Positions 6,917-17,100 of a stretch of DNA of 64,000 nucleotides are shown piece after piece (within the stretch, counting starts at the first letter, position 1; the number at the start of each line of letters is the position of its first letter). Source of the stretch: Thalassospira lucentensis (GTDB taxonomy: Bacteria > Pseudomonadota > Alphaproteobacteria > Rhodospirillales > Thalassospiraceae); NCBI RefSeq assembly GCF_032921865.1, contig NZ_CP136684.1, positions 1,036,501-1,100,500 of the forward strand. Direction: 5' to 3'. Made by a program: the position numbers and the translations under genes. Under the pieces are notes generated by a model. The model made no database searches, was not told the origin of the DNA, and saw nothing but the letters and a program-made list of their open reading frames with translations.

Positions 6917-8833
6917 GTGTACAGGGTAGTGGGTTGTTTTACATCGCTGGTATTATTGCTGGCCGTGGTTTTGACTGCGGTTGGAAATGGTGCGCATGCG
7001 GCTGAATTTGGTGAAGCACCGATGCTTGCCGATATGGTTGCAAACGGAAAACTGCCACCCGCCGGGGAACGTCTTCCGCGCACCCCGATGATTGTCACCC
7101 CCAATGACAAGCTTGGCCAGTATGGCGGCACATGGCTGATGGCGCAGAATGCCGAACGCGATCACGCCCTTCTGATCAGAACCATCGGATATGAACCACT
7201 CTTGCGCTGGACGCCGCAATGGACGGATACGGTTCCCAATGTTGCCCTTTCCATGCAAGCCAATAGCGATGCGACGGAATTCGTGTTCCGGCTGCGCCCG
7301 GGAATGCACTGGTCGGATGGTGCCCCTTTTACCGCTGATGATATCGCCTTCTGGTACGAAGACATTCTGCTTAATCCCGCATTTGAAAATGCAACGCCCG
7401 AATGGCTGACCGCCGGCGGAAATCCGGTGCACGTTGAAAAGATCGACGAAACCACCATCGCCTTTCGGTTCAACACACCCTATGGCCTCTTTCCGACCTT
7501 CCTTGCCCGTCCCGAAGGCGTTGAACCGGTAAGCTACCCGGCGCATTTCCTCAAACCCCTGCTGCCAAAATATAACAAGGATGCGGATGCAAAGGCACAG
7601 GAGCTTGGCTTCAAAGGATGGAAGGATCGTTTCGTTTCGGTGTTCGGCACACCAGGTACTATCGACGATCCCGGCCGATGGTCGAACCCGAATGTTCCCA
7701 CCCTGAACGCATGGGTTTTGACCGGCGTTTACGGCCAGGACGACCCGCTTGTTGCCGTTCGTAATCCGTTCTACTGGAAAATCGATCCGGGCGGACGCCA
7801 GCTGCCCTATATCGACCGCGTGTCCTTTGATCTGGTCAATAGCAAAGACGAAGCCGGTGATGCGGCGATTGCAGGCAAGGTTAACATGCAGGAACGCCAT
7901 ATCGGCCGTCGTGCGGACGAAATCCTTGCCGCCAATGACAACCTGCAATCCTTTACCCTGATCGAAAGCGACATGAATATTCTGACCCTGTCGCTCAATC
8001 TCAACGACAGGGACCCTGTTCTGCGCGATATATTCCAGAATAAGGAATTCCGTATCGCCCTGTCTCATGCCATTGACCGCGACAGCATCATCGGCAGGTT
8101 CGTTCCCGGTGCCCTGCCCCATCAGGCCGCCCCACGCCCCGAAAGCCCGCTTTACCATACGGTACTGGCACGCCAGTTCATCACTTACGATCCGGTGCTT
8201 GCCGCAAGCCACCTGGCAAATGCCGGGCTGACACACAAAGACGACGAAGGCTTCCTTCTGCGCCCGGATGGTAAACGGCTGTCCTTCACCATCGATACCG
8301 AAGGCGCATCCCGCTTCGAGATGCTGTCTGCCGTTGTTGATTACTGGCGCGATATCGGCCTTGATGTGACGCCCCGCGATCTGTCGCGCGATGTTTTTGT
8401 AAACATGCGTGACAATAACAATCATCACGCCAGCGCATGGGGTGGTGACGGCGGCCTTGATGCCATGGTGATTCCGATCAACTATCTGCCGGTATCAAGC
8501 GAATCATCGTGGTACGCGACCGGCTGGGCCGAATGGTATACAAACCCGACAAATCCCGATGCAATCGCCCCACCCGCCGAGGTAATCCGTCAGCTGGCAC
8601 TCTATAACCAGTTGAAAGCAACGGCAGATGCGGAAAAACAAAATAAACTTATGCGCGATATTCTCGACATCAGCGCAAATCAGTTTTACGTTATGGGAAT
8701 TGCCTTGCCGCCCAATCGCAAGGGGCTCGTGGCAAAGAACTTCAAGAATGTTCCCAAGGTCATCCCTGCGGCTTGGAGCTATGCCACACCGGCACCGACC
8801 AATCCATCCCAGTATTATCTTGAGAGCCAATAA
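6917..8833 (+). CDS. Peptide-type ABC transporter solute-binding protein
   Basis: A protein of 638 residues of solute-binding family 5 (DppA/OppA type). An N-terminal signal peptide (about residues 1-28, ending AHA) directs it to the periplasm. Typical family features are FVFRLRPGMHWSDGAPFTADDI near residue 120 and the hinge-side segment FRIALSHAIDRDSI in the middle. It is longer than the usual 530 residues. The GTG start is preceded by AGGGGAAG. No permease or ATPase genes follow; instead a hybrid histidine kinase begins 45 bases downstream, so the protein may deliver ligand to a sensor rather than, or as well as, a transporter. The ligand, a peptide or other compound, cannot be read from sequence. 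Confidence 0.9.
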   Translation: MYRVVGCFTSLVLLLAVVLTAVGNGAHAAEFGEAPMLADMVANGKLPPAGERLPRTPMIVTPNDKLGQYGGTWLMAQNAERDHALLIRTIGYEPLLRWTPQWTDTVPNVALSMQANSDATEFVFRLRPGMHWSDGAPFTADDIAFWYEDILLNPAFENATPEWLTAGGNPVHVEKIDETTIAFRFNTPYGLFPTFLARPEGVEPVSYPAHFLKPLLPKYNKDADAKAQELGFKGWKDRFVSVFGTPGTIDDPGRWSNPNVPTLNAWVLTGVYGQDDPLVAVRNPFYWKIDPGGRQLPYIDRVSFDLVNSKDEAGDAAIAGKVNMQERHIGRRADEILAANDNLQSFTLIESDMNILTLSLNLNDRDPVLRDIFQNKEFRIALSHAIDRDSIIGRFVPGALPHQAAPRPESPLYHTVLARQFITYDPVLAASHLANAGLTHKDDEGFLLRPDGKRLSFTIDTEGASRFEMLSAVVDYWRDIGLDVTPRDLSRDVFVNMRDNNNHHASAWGGDGGLDAMVIPINYLPVSSESSWYATGWAEWYTNPTNPDAIAPPAEVIRQLALYNQLKATADAEKQNKLMRDILDISANQFYVMGIALPPNRKGLVAKNFKNVPKVIPAAWSYATPAPTNPSQYYLESQ

Positions 8834-8878
8834 CAGAATTAACCGGCAATCAGGCTGGGCCAGGGTTTAGAGGTTGGC

Positions 8879-11236
8879 GTGAAGAAGCTTTTTGACCGCC
8901 TGTTTGGCAGTCTGGTTTTCAAGATCGGGATCGCAATTGTTATTGTCGAAACCATCCTGCTTGGCCTCTTTGGCGGTTATTATGTTCAGTATTTCGGGGC
9001 GGAAATTGATCGGCGCATTGCCGAGCAGATAAGCGCACCCGGTCGCCTGATTCAGGATGAACAGCTCAAGATTTCCGTGATCAGCGACCCCAAGCAGCTT
9101 GAACTTCTTCTGGGTCCTCATCTTCGCGAAGCCATGGCAATCGGTTTTGACGGCACGATTTATCATGCGATGGACCCGATGCTGATCGGATCCGATATTG
9201 ATTCCGTTCCCGATTTTCCGAAAGAACGGCTTTCTGCCGATCTGCGCAGTCAGGTATTGTTCACCACCGATGATGCTGGTGGCCGCAACATGGTCAGCAT
9301 TACCCCGCTGTTCAGCCTGAACGCCAATCAGCCTTTCATGTTTGCCTATTTCAAGGTTTCGACCGTCGGCCTCGAAGAAAGCCAGCGCCAGATGCAATCC
9401 GTGCTGCTGATCGGGTCGGTCCTGTGCATTCTGATGACGTCAGGGCTGATTTTCCTGTTCATGCAGCAGACCGTGTTGCGCCGACTGATCACAGCCTCAC
9501 AGTTCGTTTCCGAAATCCAGTTTGGCAAGCTCAGCGCCCGCCTGAAACCTGCCGGACGAGACGAAATCGGCACATTGGAACGTGGCCTCAATACAATGGC
9601 CGAAAGTCTGGAACGACGCACCAACCAGCACCAGATCGCCCAGGAAGCCCTTCGCGACAGCGAGGAACGGTTCCGCGACTTCACCCTTTCTTCTGCCGAT
9701 TGGTACTGGGAAATGGGGCCGGACCTTAAAATCGCGTTTGCATCCTATAAATTCTATCAGCTGATCGAAGAACTGAACGGCTCGCCACAGGGTCAATCCT
9801 TTGACAAACTGGGCCTCAAGGCCGAAACCGATCATAGCTGGAACAGTCTGGTCAAACGGCTTGAAAGCCATCTGGCGTTTCAGAATTTTGAATTTTCCTG
9901 GATCTCGCGCGACGGACAAAAACATTTCGGACGCATCAATGGCGTGCCGGTTTTTGATCTGGATGGTTCGTTCAAGGGGTATCGCGGCACCGGCAGCGAC
10001 GTAACCTCACAGCATCGCGCAACCGAAGAACAGCAGGCCCTGCAACGTCAGCTTGCCACATCACAAAAACTCGAAGCCGTCGGGCAGATGGCGGGTGGCG
10101 TGGCGCATGAATTCAATAACTGTCTTGCTGGCATTTTAAGCTTTGCCGAAGTTGCGCGCGCCAAAATTGATGATCCGGAACGGGTCAAGGAATACCTTGA
10201 TCACGTGATTTCCCTTGGCGAACGCGCCACCAGCGTTGCCGATCAACTTCTGATGTTCTCGCGCCGCCGTATTGATCAGCCCACCATCGTTCAGGTCGAT
10301 ACCGCGATTAGCGAAATGGAAAAGCTGCTCGTTACGCTACTGGAACACCGGATCGAACTGCAAATCTGGGCCAATGACGCACCGCTTTATACGCGCGTTG
10401 ATCCAACACAACTTTCTGCCTGCATCCTGAACCTTGCGATCAATGCCCGTGATGCGATGCCTGATGGCGGCACGTTGCAGATTTCCTGCTATGGTGCAAC
10501 AGTTCCACCTGCCGATGAGCGGTCCCCTGATGACGAAGATGACATCTTCCCAAAGGCCGCCGCAGGCGACTATGTCGTGGTAACAGTTCAGGATACCGGT
10601 ACCGGCATTCCTGCGGATATTCTGGACAATATATTCGAACCCTTCTTCTCGACCAAGGAACCCGGCAAGGGCACAGGGCTTGGCCTGTCGATCGTCCATA
10701 GCTGGGTCGAAGAATCCAGTGGCTTTATCGATGTCGAAAGCGTCGAGGGCGAAGGTACGACTTTCTCGATCTATCTGCCGCGCTCCGAAGCCGGCAAGGT
10801 CAAGGCATCTGCCCTGCAGGAAATCGACTATTTTCCCGGCAATGGCGAACGGGTCCTGATTGTCGATGATGAACAGTCACTGCGCACGACCGCCAAGATC
10901 ATTCTTGAAGATGCCGGCTTTGACGCCATCGTCGCACGCAGTGCCGAAGAAGCCCTGCAGATCATCACCGAATCACAAAAGACGGACCGGATTGACGTCA
11001 TTCTGACCGATGTGGTGATGACGGGGCTAAGTGGGCCGCAACTTGCCATCGAGGCACAGCGTCAATACCCCGATCTGGCCGTGGTCTTCATGTCTGGCTA
11101 TCCGGCACGAACGCGCAGGGAAATGGAAAAGATGCTGGGCGATTATATCTTCGTCAAAAAACCGTTCCGACCCGCCCAGTTGCAAAAAGCCATCCACGAG
11201 GCTCTTGCCCACAAAACCGAACGCCAGCGGCTTTAG
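8879..11236 (+). CDS. Hybrid sensor histidine kinase with HAMP, PAS and receiver
   Basis: A protein of 785 residues. Order: transmembrane helix at about 10-35, periplasmic domain of about 130 residues, second helix at about 175-200, HAMP (LSARLKPAGRDEIGTLERGLN), PAS at about 260-385, HisKA with GGVAHEFNNCLAGI (phospho-His near 411), HATPase_c with GTGLGLSIVHSW, then a C-terminal receiver (VLIVDDEQS, phospho-Asp near 710 in ILTDVVM, Lys in FVKKPFRP). The GTG start follows AGAGG. It shares a transcription unit with the solute-binding protein upstream. Phosphate probably passes to the receiver and then to an unlinked phosphotransferase or regulator; none is encoded next to it. Confidence 0.9.
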   Translation: MKKLFDRLFGSLVFKIGIAIVIVETILLGLFGGYYVQYFGAEIDRRIAEQISAPGRLIQDEQLKISVISDPKQLELLLGPHLREAMAIGFDGTIYHAMDPMLIGSDIDSVPDFPKERLSADLRSQVLFTTDDAGGRNMVSITPLFSLNANQPFMFAYFKVSTVGLEESQRQMQSVLLIGSVLCILMTSGLIFLFMQQTVLRRLITASQFVSEIQFGKLSARLKPAGRDEIGTLERGLNTMAESLERRTNQHQIAQEALRDSEERFRDFTLSSADWYWEMGPDLKIAFASYKFYQLIEELNGSPQGQSFDKLGLKAETDHSWNSLVKRLESHLAFQNFEFSWISRDGQKHFGRINGVPVFDLDGSFKGYRGTGSDVTSQHRATEEQQALQRQLATSQKLEAVGQMAGGVAHEFNNCLAGILSFAEVARAKIDDPERVKEYLDHVISLGERATSVADQLLMFSRRRIDQPTIVQVDTAISEMEKLLVTLLEHRIELQIWANDAPLYTRVDPTQLSACILNLAINARDAMPDGGTLQISCYGATVPPADERSPDDEDDIFPKAAAGDYVVVTVQDTGTGIPADILDNIFEPFFSTKEPGKGTGLGLSIVHSWVEESSGFIDVESVEGEGTTFSIYLPRSEAGKVKASALQEIDYFPGNGERVLIVDDEQSLRTTAKIILEDAGFDAIVARSAEEALQIITESQKTDRIDVILTDVVMTGLSGPQLAIEAQRQYPDLAVVFMSGYPARTRREMEKMLGDYIFVKKPFRPAQLQKAIHEALAHKTERQRL

Positions 11237-11294
11237 GGCATCATCAGCCGATTCGTCCAAACATCGTGGCGGTTGCGCGATCCCGTGGTGCCAC

Positions 11295-11406
11295 GCTGTC
11301 ACAGCACATCCAAAAATTTATTTTCCAAGGGAAGCATAAACCCTTGATTTGACATCGTTCACAAAAAAGTAATCGCTGTTTGATGCCATGCTGTGACAGC
11401 TGTCAC
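11295..11406. promoter_or_regulatory. Repeated palindrome GCTGTSACAGC
   Basis: GCTGTCACAGC at 11295-11305 recurs, as its reverse complement GCTGTGACAGC, at 11390-11400; the second copy extends into the perfect 14-base palindrome GTGACAGCTGTCAC at 11393-11406. The spacing of 95 bases is close to nine helical turns. The pair lies upstream of the small gene at 11505 and could be an operator, but the binding protein is unknown. Confidence 0.4.
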
Positions 11407-11504
11407 TTTAAAAGTGTTAACCGAAGCCTAATCTGAGAGTCAGAAGCCGTGATATCGCCAATGCGCAGTTATCACATCTTCACGGAATTTGGGACGAGGA
11501 TACA

Positions 11505-11729
11505 ATGATCGGATCAGCAGGTTCAGGACTTAGCTCTGCCGCACAGGCCGTAAATGACGCGATCACACCGGGCGGTGGTAAAGATGGCGTATCCGCACCG
11601 CTTGCCGCAGCAACGTCTTCGATCCAGAAGGCGCAAGGCCTTGCACAGGTTATAGGCTCTATCGTCACGGAACATCAGCCGCTTGAAACCAGCGGCGCAC
11701 GCGGTACCCGCGTCAATCTTCTAACGTAA
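11505..11729 (+). CDS. Small protein of unknown function
   Basis: A protein of 74 residues with a low-complexity Ala/Ser/Gly-rich sequence and no signal peptide or membrane helix. It ends [10 protein letters not shown]. Support for it being real: its own upstream region with palindromes, GACGAGGA before the ATG, and a strong terminator 25 bases after the stop. The ending resembles that of the small protein encoded at 12429 (RGTYLNIVL). Function unknown. Confidence 0.6.
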   Translation: MIGSAGSGLSSAAQAVNDAITPGGGKDGVSAPLAAATSSIQKAQGLAQVIGSIVTEHQPLETSGARGTRVNLLT

Positions 11730-11753
11730 TTTTTCCCTCTCGTTAGCTTCCTC

Positions 11754-11778
11754 GGGGTGGTTTCGACCACCCCTTTTT
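11754..11778 (+). terminator. Rho-independent terminator
   Basis: GGGGTGGT-TTCG-ACCACCCC followed by TTTTT: an 8-base-pair stem with a TTCG tetraloop and a poly-U run, ending the small gene at 11505. Confidence 0.9.
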
Positions 11779-11793
11779 CTGCGTGGCTTCCGG

Positions 11794-12357
11794 ATGTATC
11801 CTGTCTGTATGCAGAAACCATCCGGACCCCGTGAAAAAATCATTCCCGAAGGCGATGACCGCGAACGGTTAAGCTGCCCCGATTGCGGTTACATCCGTTA
11901 CGACAATCCCAAAATCATCGTCGGTGTCGTCGCAACCTGGGAAGACCGCTATCTGATGTGCCGCCGCGCGATCAATCCGCGCAAGGGCTTCTGGACGCTG
12001 CCCGCCGGTTTCATGGAAATCGATGAAACCTCTGCCGCCGGTGCAGCACGCGAAGCCTATGAAGAAGCCCGCGCTGATCTTTCGCTTGATCGTTTGCTCT
12101 GCCTTTATGACCTGCCCCATATCAGCCAGTTACAATTGCTCTATCGCGCAACCCTGAACAGTCCCGATATTTCCTGTGGCCCGGAAAGTCTTGATGTCGG
12201 CCTGTTTCCCTGGGCCGACATCCCGTGGGATAACATCGCCTTTCCAACCGTCCATTGGGCCCTACATCATCATCGTGACGCCATCGGGCAGGATGTCTTT
12301 CCGCCATTTGGCAACCCACCCGGCGCATCGGCCCGAATGGGAGGCAATGGCAATTGA
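11794..12357 (+). CDS. NUDIX hydrolase
   Basis: A protein of 187 residues. The NUDIX box is present as G-x5-E-x7-REAYEEA ([20 protein letters not shown]) near residues 73-92. The N-terminus has [13 protein letters not shown], a partial zinc-ribbon-like segment seen before many NUDIX domains, here with only one Cys pair. Members cleave nucleoside diphosphates linked to another group; the substrate cannot be assigned. A second possible start is ATG 11809. The C-terminal tail of about 20 residues looks disordered. The gene lies directly after a terminator, so it has its own promoter. Confidence 0.88.
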   Translation: MYPVCMQKPSGPREKIIPEGDDRERLSCPDCGYIRYDNPKIIVGVVATWEDRYLMCRRAINPRKGFWTLPAGFMEIDETSAAGAAREAYEEARADLSLDRLLCLYDLPHISQLQLLYRATLNSPDISCGPESLDVGLFPWADIPWDNIAFPTVHWALHHHRDAIGQDVFPPFGNPPGASARMGGNGN

Positions 12358-12428
12358 TGCCCCCGCAACTTCATGACAAAACCCGTTGACCGTGCTAATC
12401 TTTTTGCGATTTCAGAACGGATGAACTC

Positions 12429-12659
12429 ATGGCAACCAACCGGATCGGCAGCAGTGCCACACAAACGGGCCTTCACGATGCCCGCTCCATGCCGCAAGGC
12501 GTGCCTTCGGGTGTGCGCGGCCGTGTTGCCGCCAACACTGATCAGCCATCATCCGACAGCTTTATCGCCGCCCAGCTTGCCCGTCTGCGCAATCTGATCG
12601 CAGCCGATCAGATTGACCACAATGCGCGGCGCGGGACATATCTGAACATTGTCCTTTGA
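12429..12659 (+). CDS. Small protein of unknown function
   Basis: A protein of 76 residues, with an N-terminal half rich in Ser, Gly and Arg and a C-terminal helix-like segment (FIAAQLARLRNLIAADQID) ending RRGTYLNIVL. No signal peptide or membrane helix. The ATG is preceded by a weak purine stretch. The layout (disordered front, short helix, hydrophobic end) is reminiscent of small anti-sigma or adaptor proteins, but I cannot name a family. It converges on pncB. Confidence 0.6.
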   Translation: MATNRIGSSATQTGLHDARSMPQGVPSGVRGRVAANTDQPSSDSFIAAQLARLRNLIAADQIDHNARRGTYLNIVL

Positions 12660-12676
12660 TCAGGCCTTATCCCGGC

Positions 12677-13966
12677 CTACCCTTGCCTTGTGGGATGACC
12701 AAAAACCCGGATGTAACGTTCAACCTGCTTTGGATCGCCTGAAATCTTTTCCGGATTGTCTGAAAGCTTGACCGCCGGTTGCCCATTGGCACTTGTTACC
12801 TTGCACACCAGCGACATCGGCTCAAGCCCCTGTTCGCCAGCCGGATCACAACCGCGAAAATCATTGGTCAGGTTCGTACCCCAGCCAAAACTCATCCGGA
12901 CCCGGCCATGAAAATGCAGATAGGTTTCGATGATCGCATCAATGTCGAGATTGTCTGAAAAGACCAGAAGCTTCTCGCGCGGGTCCCTGCCATGCTCTTC
13001 CCACCATCGGATGATCTGCTCACCACCTTCAATCGGCGGCGCACTGTCGGGGCGAAATCCGGTCCAGTCCGCCAGCCAGTCTGGCGCACCTTCAAGAAAG
13101 GCCGTCGTTCCAAATGTATCGGGCAACGCGATCAGAAGATTACCGCTATAATGCTGGCGCCATTGCTCAAGCACGCGATAAGGTGACGCAGCAAGTTCTT
13201 CATCGGTTTTGGAAATTGCCGCCTCGACCATCGGCAATTCATGGGCGTTGGTGCCAATCGCCTCAATATCCGCCGTCATCGCCAGCAACACATTCGATGT
13301 ACCGATAAACCGGCTGCCAATTCCTTCTTTCAGGGCCTCGACACACCAGCGCTGCCATAAAAAGCCATGCCGCCGCCGGGTGCCGAAATCAGCCAGAATA
13401 AGATCGGGCAAATCGCGAAGCCGTTCGACCTTTTCCCAAAGTTTGGCCTTGGCGCGCGCATACAGCACATCAAGTTCAAACCGTCCGCGATTGCGCAATA
13501 CAGCACGCGACCTTAATTCAGTAATGATCGCTAATGCCGGTGTTTCCCACATCGAACTGTGCGTCCATGGTCCGGAAAAATGCAGTTCAAACTGTCCGTC
13601 AATCTTGCGCAATTCATAGTCGGGCAATTGGAAATCGCCCAGCCAGCTGATGAATTCCGGTTTGAACATATGGCTGCGCCCGTAAAACGTCGCCCCGGCC
13701 AGCCAGATCAGTTCCTGCCGCGTAAAACGCAAGCTTCGCGCATGATCAAGCTGCGCACGTAATTCGCCTTCATCAATGATATCGCCAAGCCTTATGTGAT
13801 GGCTGCGATTGATCAGCGAAAAGGTAACGTCCACATCCGGGTGTTCCTGCCAGATCGCCTGCAACATCAGAAGCTTGTAAAAATCCGTGTCCAGAAGACT
13901 GCGGATGATCGGATCAAGCTTGAAATTGTGATTATAGGTCCGTGTGGCGATGTCGGTAACGGTCAT
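12677..13966 (-). CDS. pncB: Nicotinate phosphoribosyltransferase
   Basis: A protein of 429 residues, usual for PncB. It joins nicotinate and PRPP, with ATP, to give nicotinate mononucleotide in the NAD salvage pathway. Family landmarks: [14 protein letters not shown] at about 23-36, FGTRRRHG near 195, GTSNVLLA near 225 and VFSDNLDID near 335. Transcribed alone, with about 180 bases separating it from gltB's end. The small protein gene at 12429 converges on it. Confidence 0.95.
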   Translation of the reverse strand: MTVTDIATRTYNHNFKLDPIIRSLLDTDFYKLLMLQAIWQEHPDVDVTFSLINRSHHIRLGDIIDEGELRAQLDHARSLRFTRQELIWLAGATFYGRSHMFKPEFISWLGDFQLPDYELRKIDGQFELHFSGPWTHSSMWETPALAIITELRSRAVLRNRGRFELDVLYARAKAKLWEKVERLRDLPDLILADFGTRRRHGFLWQRWCVEALKEGIGSRFIGTSNVLLAMTADIEAIGTNAHELPMVEAAISKTDEELAASPYRVLEQWRQHYSGNLLIALPDTFGTTAFLEGAPDWLADWTGFRPDSAPPIEGGEQIIRWWEEHGRDPREKLLVFSDNLDIDAIIETYLHFHGRVRMSFGWGTNLTNDFRGCDPAGEQGLEPMSLVCKVTSANGQPAVKLSDNPEKISGDPKQVERYIRVFGHPTRQG

Positions 13967-14054
13967 GAACCACCTGTCAGATTGGCTGGGATGTTCGCTT
14001 TGACATAAGTATCAATGCCACCGGGCGAAAGCGCCACCCCGCAAACATTCCGAC

Positions 14055-14088
14055 CGGCAAAAAAGAAGCCCCGTACAGAGTACGGGGC
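14055..14088 (-). terminator. Rho-independent terminator after gltB
   Basis: On the minus strand GCCCCGTAC-TCT-GTACGGGGC is followed by TTCTTTTTTG: a 9-base-pair GC-rich stem and U-rich tail, about 60 bases after the gltB stop. Confidence 0.9.
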
Positions 14089-14145
14089 CAGTTTGTTTGT
14101 CCGGGTGTGTGGACAAGGGAGCTTGCGCAAAAGCGTGAAAAGGGT

Positions 14146-17100
14146 TCACGCAGTTGCCTGGTTTTCGCTCATCGAGCGAATGGGGTTTTCCAGCTTGTCG
14201 ACGATTTCTTTCGGCACGATCTGCCAGAAATTGCCGCGTTCGCGATCCCAATTGTCGAGTATGGTGCGCGCAAAACCACTATCGGTTTCTGCAACATGCT
14301 CTTCAATCAGCGAACGACAGACTTCGTCCCAATGCTGGGTTTCAATACGCTGGTAAAGGATGGAGCCATCATTGACGACATCCCCAAAGGTGCCTTCAAC
14401 GTCATAGATGAACGCCATGCCACCGGTCATGCCGGCACCGAAGTTCTCACCGACCGAGCCAAGGATCACGGCCGTACCGCCGGTCATGTATTCACAACCG
14501 TTCGAGCCACATCCTTCGACCACCACGGTTGCGCCCGAGTTACGAACGCAGAAACGTTCCCCGGCCTGACCAGCAGCAAACAGCTTACCGGCCGTCGCAC
14601 CATAAAGGATGGTGTTACCGATAATCGTGTTTTCGTTGGTCTTGAGCGGGCTTGACGGCCGCGGGCGCAAGACGATGGTACCGCCCGAAAGACCCTTGCC
14701 GACATAGTCGTTGGCATCGCCCTGAACTTCGATTTTCAGCCCCTGAACCGCAAACGCGCCCAGTGACTGACCGGCAGAACCACGCAAACGCACATGCAGG
14801 TGGCCCGGTTTCAGACCGGTCATGCCATATTTCTGCGTGATCAGCGACGAGATACGCGTCCCGATCGCGCGCTGCGTGTTCTGGATGTTGTATTGCAGCT
14901 GCATCTTTTCGCCGTCTTCAAGCAATGCACGCGCATCCTTGATCATCTGGGCGTCAAGCGTGTCGGGCACTTCGTTACGGCCGACAGTCGTGCAGTAACG
15001 TTTGTGATCACCGGCATCAGCCTGTGCAAGCAGCGGGTTCAAATCAAGGTCAACAAGATCCTTCGCGCCGCGATGAACCTGCTGCAGCAGATCCGAACGA
15101 CCGATGATTTCCTGCAGATTGTCATAGCCAAGCTCGGCAAGGATATCCTTGACCTCTTCGGCCATGAAGGTGAACAGGTTGACCAGCTTGTCCGCTGTAC
15201 CGACGAATTTGGCACGCAATGCCGGGTCCTGGGTACAAACGCCAACCGGGCAGGTGTTCGAATGGCACTGACGCACCATTATACAGCCAAGTGCGATCAG
15301 GGATGCGGTACCGATACCAAATTCTTCCGCACCCAGCATCGCACCAATCACAACGTCACGGCCGGTTTTGAAACCGCCATCGACGCGCAGTTTGACCTTG
15401 CTGCGCAGGTTGTTCAGCGTCAGGACCTGATTGACTTCCGAAAGGCCCATTTCCCACGGAATACCGGCATATTTGATCGAGGTCTGCGGGCTGGCACCGG
15501 TACCACCGTCATACCCCGAAATCAGGATGACGTCGGCCTTTGCCTTTGCCACACCGGCTGCAATCGTGCCCACACCCGAACGCGACACCAGCTTGACGCA
15601 AACGCGGCAACGCGGGTTGATCTGCTTCAGGTCATAGATCAGCTGCGCCAGATCTTCGATCGAATAAATGTCGTGGTGCGGCGGCGGCGAAATCAGGGTC
15701 ACACCCGGCGTCGCATGACGCAGCTGTGCGATTTCAACCGTGACCTTGAAGCCCGGAAGCTGACCACCTTCGCCGGGTTTTGCACCCTGGGCGACCTTGA
15801 TCTGGATTTCTTCGCAGTTGTTCAGATATTCGGCGGTTACACCGAAACGACCCGATGCCACCTGCTTGATGGACGAACGCGCATTGTCCCCGTTCGAACG
15901 CGGACGGAACCGTTCACGCGATTCACCGCCCTCGCCAGAGTTCGATTTCGCACCGATGCGGTTCATCGCAATCGCAAGCGCCTCGTGGGCTTCGGTCGAA
16001 AGCGCACCGTGGGACATGCCCGGTGTTACGAACCGTTTGCGGATTTCGGTAATGCTTTCAACCTGTTCCTGACGAACCGGTTTACGGTCGGAACGGAAAT
16101 CAAGCAGATCACGAAGATGAAGCGGCTCACGCGAACGAAGCCCTTCCGAAAACTTGCGGAAGGTATTGTACGAACCCGTGGTAACGGACGACTGCAACGT
16201 ATGGATCAGCGGGCCGGTCCAGACATGGCGTTCACCCGAACGACGATATTTGTAAAGGCCACCGACCGGAAGGGTCACGACATTGCCGTTAAACGCTTCC
16301 TTGTGCTGGGCAATGCATCGGCGCTGGATACCCTGAAGACCGATACCCGAAATGCGCGACGGCATCCCCGGGAAGAATTCCGCCACCAACGACCGCGACA
16401 GGCCGATACTTTCAAAGTTATAGCCACCGCGATAGGAACTGATGATCGAAATGCCCATCTTGGACATGATCTTGAGCAGGCCGGCATCAATCGCCGCCTT
16501 GAAACGCTGCATGACCTCGGCGGTGCTGCCGACATTCGGGAACAACCCACGCGCATAACGGTCCAGAAGACCTTCCTGCGCCAGATAGGCGTTCACCGTC
16601 GTCGCACCCACACCGATCAGAACGGCAAAGTAATGCACATCCATGCATTCCGCCGACCGGACGTTAAGCGAGATGTAGGTACGCAGCGACGTTTTCACGA
16701 GATAGCTGTGCACACCACCCGTTGCCAGAACCATCGGAATTGCAGCACGTTCAGTCGTGATGCCTTCATCGGTCAGGATGATATGAAGCGCGCCACCACG
16801 AACGGCTTCTTCGGCTTCGCGCTGGATGCGGGTAATCGCATCGCGCAGTGCTGACGGGCCGCCATTGATGTCAAACGTGGTGTCGATTTCGACCGCCGTT
16901 TCACCCATATAACCACGCATCGCGTCATATTCGGCATTGGTCAGAACCGGGCTTTCAAGCTGAAGCAGGTCACACTGGCTTTCATCCTCGTCAAGGATGT
17001 TGCCAAGGTTGCCAAGTCGCGTTTTCAGACTCATGACGCGGGCTTCGCGCAAAGAGTCAATCGGCGGGTTGGTCACCTGCGAAAAGTTCTGGCGGAAGAA

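Noticed and set aside
6953..8428. A 491-residue minus-strand frame opposite the solute-binding protein gene
   Set aside because: It is a shadow of the plus-strand gene, which has a signal peptide and family motifs.
14794..16854. A 686-residue open frame on the plus strand opposite gltB
   Set aside because: It is fully inside the unmistakable gltB gene and in high-GC codons that rarely give antisense stops; it is His/Arg/Thr-rich with no domain.
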